From a virus, in the IMG/VR virus record IMGVR_UViG_3300017917_004642, positions 1 to 64,000 of that record: DNA of 64,000 nucleotides; one strand, given 5' to 3'. Each line of letters begins with the position of its first letter. Position 1 is the stretch's first letter. The translations under genes were made by a program, and so were the position numbers. Below are positions 60,258 through 64,000 of this stretch, in pieces. The notes beneath the pieces were generated by a model. That model searched no databases and was not told where the DNA came from. It worked only from the letters and a program-made list of their open reading frames with translations.

Positions 60258-61501
60258 TTATATAAATTATAATTTGTTAGATCCAGACTATCATCGACCA
60301 AACCAAAAAACCACCCGTCTATTTCTTCTTTTGTCTCGAAGCATTTATCTTTATATTTTCTGTGTGGCAAAGGTTTGAAATTTGATAATTTTTCTTTGCA
60401 GAATTTTTTAAAGTTACCCGCAGTAACCCATTTTTCACCATTTGGGAAATGTATGATTATCTTTTTTGACATCGGATTCTTATCACCCGATATTTTCTCG
60501 CCGTTTTTATAATTTGGGTTATTTATTCCCATCCGGTATTTTGCCATCCATTCATTAAATTCTTTTTCTCCTAATTGAACACGGTTTTTATGAAATGATG
60601 AATTATCCCCCCTTCTTACATCTTCCATATATTTTTCTCTTTCTTCCGGAGGTAAAGAATTTAATTTTTTTGAAAATGGATTATTTACAGAAGAACTGTT
60701 ATTGAATATCCATTCTTTTTTTTCCTCTTCATTTAATCCTGATAAAAATTTGTAATATGCTGAATTATCACCTGTCCTATCCGTTTTTTTAAAACAGCTT
60801 ATACACATTGAAGATTTATTACCTTTTCTTCCTGAACAAATTTTGCATATCGTTTTCCCTTTCCAATGTGGACTATTTTCTTTTAATATATATTTGGATT
60901 TCCATAATTCCAATTCTTCTTCACTTTTATTTCTAAAATGATTAGATTTTTTAACCGATATTGAAAATTGTAATCTGAATGAATCGTCACATTCCGCCCA
61001 GAATTTTTTTAATCCATTTGATATTTTAGTCTTTATTTCCTCTATTTCATTTTCTTTCTTATTTTCGAAAATGTTTTTCCCATACATTGGGTTCCTTTCG
61101 CCACTTAAGATTGGGTTCCTAACCCCTGGGATTGTTAAATTGCAAAGACTTCCTTCCCCTATTTCATCAGATATCTTTGTTCTAGTACCAATCTGTTCGC
61201 AAACCTTATATTCTATTTCAAGAGCTTTATCCTCCGTTAATCCATCTTTTATTTTTATAATGAATTTATCCTTGAAATCGTTTACGGTTACATCCGATAA
61301 AATTTTACTTATTATTCTATTTTTCAGCGGGTTATTTTTTATAGGTTTAAGATGATCGTATAATCTATTACCTTTACCCTTACCGACATAAAATGGCTGA
61401 AATTCCAGTGTAAATCTATCACCATCAATAATTAATTCCCTAGATTCTGGTTTTCTAGGATCTAAATATACGTAAGTGTAAAATGAATTATCACATTTCA
61501 T
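60254..61501 (-). CDS. Free-standing GIY-YIG homing endonuclease inside phoH
   Basis: 415 residues. The GIY-YIG nuclease domain is N-terminal: FYTYVYLDP (7-15) and PFYVGKGKGNRLYDHL (36-51), with R46 as likely catalytic arginine and E95 or E97 (ALEIE) as metal ligand. It is followed by NUMOD3-like DNA-binding repeats (GERNPMYGK, RGDNSSFHK, GINNPNYK, GDKNPMSKK) and a Cys4 ribbon (C219, C222, C233, C236). It has its own ATG overlapping the end of the N-intein gene by 11 bases, and its stop overlaps the ATG of the C-intein gene. It is visibly more AT-rich than the flanking extein. It would cut intein-less phoH and spread the element. Confidence 0.92.
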   Translation of the reverse strand: MKCDNSFYTYVYLDPRKPESRELIIDGDRFTLEFQPFYVGKGKGNRLYDHLKPIKNNPLKNRIISKILSDVTVNDFKDKFIIKIKDGLTEDKALEIEYKVCEQIGTRTKISDEIGEGSLCNLTIPGVRNPILSGERNPMYGKNIFENKKENEIEEIKTKISNGLKKFWAECDDSFRLQFSISVKKSNHFRNKSEEELELWKSKYILKENSPHWKGKTICKICSGRKGNKSSMCISCFKKTDRTGDNSAYYKFLSGLNEEEKKEWIFNNSSSVNNPFSKKLNSLPPEEREKYMEDVRRGDNSSFHKNRVQLGEKEFNEWMAKYRMGINNPNYKNGEKISGDKNPMSKKIIIHFPNGEKWVTAGNFKKFCKEKLSNFKPLPHRKYKDKCFETKEEIDGWFFGLVDDSLDLTNYNLYK

Positions 61502-62192
61502 AGTATATTATATCATCTTCTTCCGTAAGATCTTTTGCCTCTACAATACCCCTATTTGATGTGTAAAATTTATGAGAATCTGTTACGTTTATGCTTGAAC
61601 CATTTTCCAATTCTACACAAATGTATTTATTTGTTAGTGACATTGAAATTGCATCTAATTCTTTTTCTTCTAATTCCCCTTTCGGGTTTGAAGTTATAAC
61701 AATATGATATATCCCATTTGAAGCATCCTCAAAAATTTGGTCCACCGTAATGTAACCTTTGTTCGTAAGTATTTTTTCACCCGAAATTAAACATTCATCA
61801 AACGTTGCACCTCTCATATATGCCAATGGTCTAAATTCGATTACTTTATCGTTTATTAATTGGGTTAGAACATCTTTCTTTATGATCTTTTCCATAGTGA
61901 TCAAAAAGCTTTCCATGTAGGGTCCAATCTTTTCTCCAACGTCTCCTGGTAAACTTCCAAGTTTTTCCCCCGATTCCTGGATTGGCTTGGTAAAGATTAT
62001 TTTTTCGATGACTCCTTTTTGTAAAAGTCTAAGAGCTGTATAGCAGGCAGAAAATGTTTTAGAAGATCCAGCAGGTCCCCAACAAAAGGTAATCGTATTG
62101 TTGAAGATTGTTTCTGAATACTCTTTTTGTTTTGGTGATAATGAAATGTCTAAAAATGAGCTTGCGGTTAACTTGTTTTTTCCTACTGGCAT
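61491..62192 (-). CDS. phoH: PhoH N-part fused to N-intein half
   Basis: 233 residues. Residues 1-133 are the PhoH N-extein: SPKQKEYSETI, Walker A GPAGSSKT (39-46), FTKPIQESGEKLGSLPGD and PLAYMRGATFDE (122-133). Residue 134 is Cys, the intein first residue: CLISGEKILT (block A), then GSSINVTDSHKFYT (block B, T204-x-x-H207). The gene ends soon after (EEDDIIYYEM), without the further intein or endonuclease part in frame. Read on into the C-gene, the extein gives YMRGATFDE-CIMILDESQN, the usual continuous PhoH Walker B region. Confidence 0.92.
   Translation of the reverse strand: MPVGKNKLTASSFLDISLSPKQKEYSETIFNNTITFCWGPAGSSKTFSACYTALRLLQKGVIEKIIFTKPIQESGEKLGSLPGDVGEKIGPYMESFLITMEKIIKKDVLTQLINDKVIEFRPLAYMRGATFDECLISGEKILTNKGYITVDQIFEDASNGIYHIVITSNPKGELEEKELDAISMSLTNKYICVELENGSSINVTDSHKFYTSNRGIVEAKDLTEEDDIIYYEM
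61494..61793 (-). other. N-terminal split-intein segment
   Basis: Codons 134-233 of the phoH N-gene, from Cys134 (61791-61793) to the stop. About 100 residues with blocks A and B, matching N-halves of natural split inteins; with the 39-residue C-half the intein totals about 139 residues, a minimal intein size. Confidence 0.87.
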
Positions 62193-62257
62193 ATTTGAGT
62201 GTTTGTTAATAGTGTGATATATATTTCTAAACTTAGAAACTAAAAAATTGACCTCAA
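62193..62257. other. Divergent intergenic region between phoH and fibre gene
   Basis: 65 bp between the minus-strand phoH operon and the + strand gene at 62258. It carries the late octamer for the + strand. I see no clear separate promoter for phoH, though the AT-rich alternating stretch could serve both directions. Confidence 0.4.
62216..62223 (+). promoter_or_regulatory. Candidate late promoter GATATATA
   Basis: GATATATA in the divergent gap, 34 bp before the ATG at 62258. Confidence 0.55.
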
Positions 62258-63142
62258 ATGGCTACAGTAAGCACTACTTCAATTCTAGGATCTGATTCAA
62301 TTTCTGGATCTAGACCCACAATTAATTCTAATTTTCAGATTTTAGAAAACTGGATTAATCAATACAATAATGTATTTGGCATTGATTCAACGAATGGTAT
62401 TTTGGACCTTTCTGCTGCTTCAACTGGAAGAGTATCAGCTAGAACCGGAAGATTTGACCAAATCATCGTTCCGAGCGGAGGAACAGCACTTGCCCAGATT
62501 CTTTCAACAGGTTCTGCTTCTTTCGTTAGTACAGCAACAACGACTTTAACAGCAAGCGGGGCATCAACTTTAAATGGTGTTTTCACTTCAAACAATAGCT
62601 CGACATTTAACTCGACGACTAATCTTTTTGGCGCAACCAACCTTAATAGCTCATTCACAATCTCTTCTGCTGGTCACTTTGTTGGACAAAATACAACTTA
62701 TGCAACTGGTGCAACTGCTGGAACTGCCTTCCCTGCTAACACCCTTGGTGGTGGCGGTAGAGCTTCTTCTCTAGCTGTACCTTACCAAATCACTGGTTTA
62801 GAGGATATCATCTATGCTCAGTGTGGTGGCGGATTTTATATGACAGTTGGAACTACCGGTGCTACTGCTTCTAATTTGGCTGCAGGTACAAGAATTACCA
62901 TTATCAATACTGGAGGAACAGGCGGATTTATAGCTACTGGAATTCAAAACGGTGGAGCATATTACACTGGATTTAATACCCAAGCATCTTATGGTAATTT
63001 CCCATCCACTGGAATAACATGTGATAATTTAAGACCTTACCAATCAGCTTTACAGCTTCAATGGGAACCAAGAGTAGGAAAAGGAACCGGCACACAAGAG
63101 GGATCTTGGGTAGTTTTGGGTTCTTCAAAAATGACTTGGTAA
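62258..63142 (+). CDS. Ser/Thr-rich virion (fibre-like) protein
   Basis: 294 residues. The N-terminal part ends with NTLGGG; before it is a long Ser/Thr/Asn/Ala-rich stretch (about 75-145: TATTTLTASGASTLNG, SNNSSTFNSTTNLFG) with a regular strand periodicity, as in fibre shafts. The C-terminal part (about 160-294) is a Gly-rich beta domain ending in GSWVVLGSSKMTW. It is likely a small fibre or decoration protein. Late octamer upstream. Confidence 0.65.
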   Translation: MATVSTTSILGSDSISGSRPTINSNFQILENWINQYNNVFGIDSTNGILDLSAASTGRVSARTGRFDQIIVPSGGTALAQILSTGSASFVSTATTTLTASGASTLNGVFTSNNSSTFNSTTNLFGATNLNSSFTISSAGHFVGQNTTYATGATAGTAFPANTLGGGGRASSLAVPYQITGLEDIIYAQCGGGFYMTVGTTGATASNLAAGTRITIINTGGTGGFIATGIQNGGAYYTGFNTQASYGNFPSTGITCDNLRPYQSALQLQWEPRVGKGTGTQEGSWVVLGSSKMTW

Positions 63143-63158
63143 TAATAAAATTTTCTAA

Positions 63159-64000
63159 ATGGCAAAAACCCCGTTTATACGTCCTTTACAGGTTCAAGGT
63201 GGTACATTCTACGCCTTTTCTTCTGCTGCAGAAGACTTATCTTTTACTTTCAATAATTCTGTAAATAAATTTAAGTTTTCTAAATTTGCTTTGCTTAACA
63301 TCCCAGAAATAAATTCTGGTGATCCCTTGGGTAATAGCTTGAAGTTGAACGCTCCCGACAGTGCATTCATAGACAAAGCTACAAATGCTCAGAATATAAT
63401 TACCAATAACGCAAACGTTAATTTTTCTCAAAGTTTCCAAAGTTATTGCCTTAACCTAGAAACAACAATCTTAAGCGGTTCTGATTACGATTCAAGTCTA
63501 AAACAGAATATCTCAGAGAGAGTATTTTGGAAATGGCTTAAAGAACTTGGTGGAATGAGATATCAACCAGCTTCTTCGGATCAGGTTGTTTCTACACTGG
63601 ACCAGAACACTGTTTTAACCATTAACAATATACCAGTTACACAAAAAAGATATGTCGAAGGTGATCCTGCAGGCGGAACTGGATCCTATGGTTTAACTGG
63701 AGCAACCTACAATAGAGTTGTTCAGTACATTGGAAACCTTGACATTGTAAATTCTGTAAAAAACAACAGTAACACATATTCTGAAGTTTATGTTTTAGTT
63801 CCAACCAAAGACGGTAACACGCCAACTGTTCTTTTTAAGAATGTAACGGATCAGAACTACCTATTGGATTATGGCTGGACTAATAATCCGGCGGATCCTT
63901 TGAATGACGAATATTTAACAGGACGTGCATATGATGAGTTGAACCCTAGCGGATTAACAAATTTAGCAATATTCGATGACGATGTAATCGGACAACCCAC
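63159..64000 (+). CDS. Virion-type hypothetical, 3'-truncated by window
   Basis: The frame from the ATG at 63159 stays open to the last base (280 codons seen). It begins AKTPFIRPLQVQGGTFYAFSSAAEDLSF and is Asn/Ser/Thr-rich and strand-like. RVFWKWLKELGGMRY and the TGSYGLTGATYN motif are visible. No family was recognised. It follows the fibre-like gene with a 16-bp gap and is probably in the same late unit; a baseplate/tail protein by context. Confidence 0.7.
   Translation, partial: MAKTPFIRPLQVQGGTFYAFSSAAEDLSFTFNNSVNKFKFSKFALLNIPEINSGDPLGNSLKLNAPDSAFIDKATNAQNIITNNANVNFSQSFQSYCLNLETTILSGSDYDSSLKQNISERVFWKWLKELGGMRYQPASSDQVVSTLDQNTVLTINNIPVTQKRYVEGDPAGGTGSYGLTGATYNRVVQYIGNLDIVNSVKNNSNTYSEVYVLVPTKDGNTPTVLFKNVTDQNYLLDYGWTNNPADPLNDEYLTGRAYDELNPSGLTNLAIFDDDVIGQP

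Noticed and set aside
59832-61501. Reading the phoH locus as one intein gene damaged by two frameshifts
   Set aside because: The endonuclease has its own ATG and stop with short overlaps on both sides, and intein halves have typical split-intein lengths; still listed as what would refute the main finding.

Overview
This window is a 64-kb piece of the genome of a large contractile-tailed (T4-like) dsDNA phage. The evidence is a set of recognisable T4-type proteins: a gp55-like late sigma factor, a gp4-like head-completion protein, gp20-like portals, an ATP-dependent DNA ligase, a gp44-like clamp loader, an Rnh/FEN nuclease, a gp21-like prohead protease, a gp23-like major capsid protein, baseplate proteins resembling gp53, gp5, gp25 and gp6, and PhoH. 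The DNA is AT-rich and densely packed. Start codons are mostly preceded by AT-rich leaders rather than strong Shine-Dalgarno sites, which points to a Bacteroidota-type host; that is an inference, not a demonstrated fact.

Layout. 1-674: end of an acidic repeat protein with a possible -1 frameshift extension. 731-5474: late sigma factor, head completion, an unknown gene and two tandem portal paralogues. 5581-13880: replication, repair and nucleotide genes (ligase, clamp loader, guanylate-kinase-like, FEN nuclease, UVR-motif protein, UvsE-like, Fpg-like, PolB-type exonuclease). 13941-26049: head module, with a nucleotidyltransferase, a large ejection-like protein, a protease-scaffold fusion, the major capsid protein and coiled-coil internal proteins. 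26147-34551: accessory genes (lipoprotein, dNMP-kinase-like, asparagine-synthetase-like, glycosyltransferase-like, Nudix-like, unknowns). 34567-59835: tail and baseplate module, with an S1-domain protein and an amidoligase-like protein in the middle. 59832-62192, minus strand: phoH broken into two genes by a split intein, with a free-standing GIY-YIG homing endonuclease gene between the halves. 62258-end: two more virion-type genes, the last running off the window.

How it fits together. The head genes show a T4-like maturation scheme. The protease is fused to the scaffold, the scaffold has thirteen 14-residue repeats that each carry an (L/I/V)-A-E motif, and many neighbouring proteins start with a short aromatic/acidic segment ending in (I/L/V)-x-E, like T4 capsid-targeting sequences. 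A shared octamer, GATATATA, lies just upstream of most late transcription units and is probably the late promoter read by the gp55-like factor.

The strongest candidate for an unusual system is the fractured phoH locus. The N-extein plus N-intein, a GIY-YIG endonuclease, and the C-intein plus C-extein are three overlapping genes. The two extein parts join seamlessly just before the Walker B motif of PhoH.
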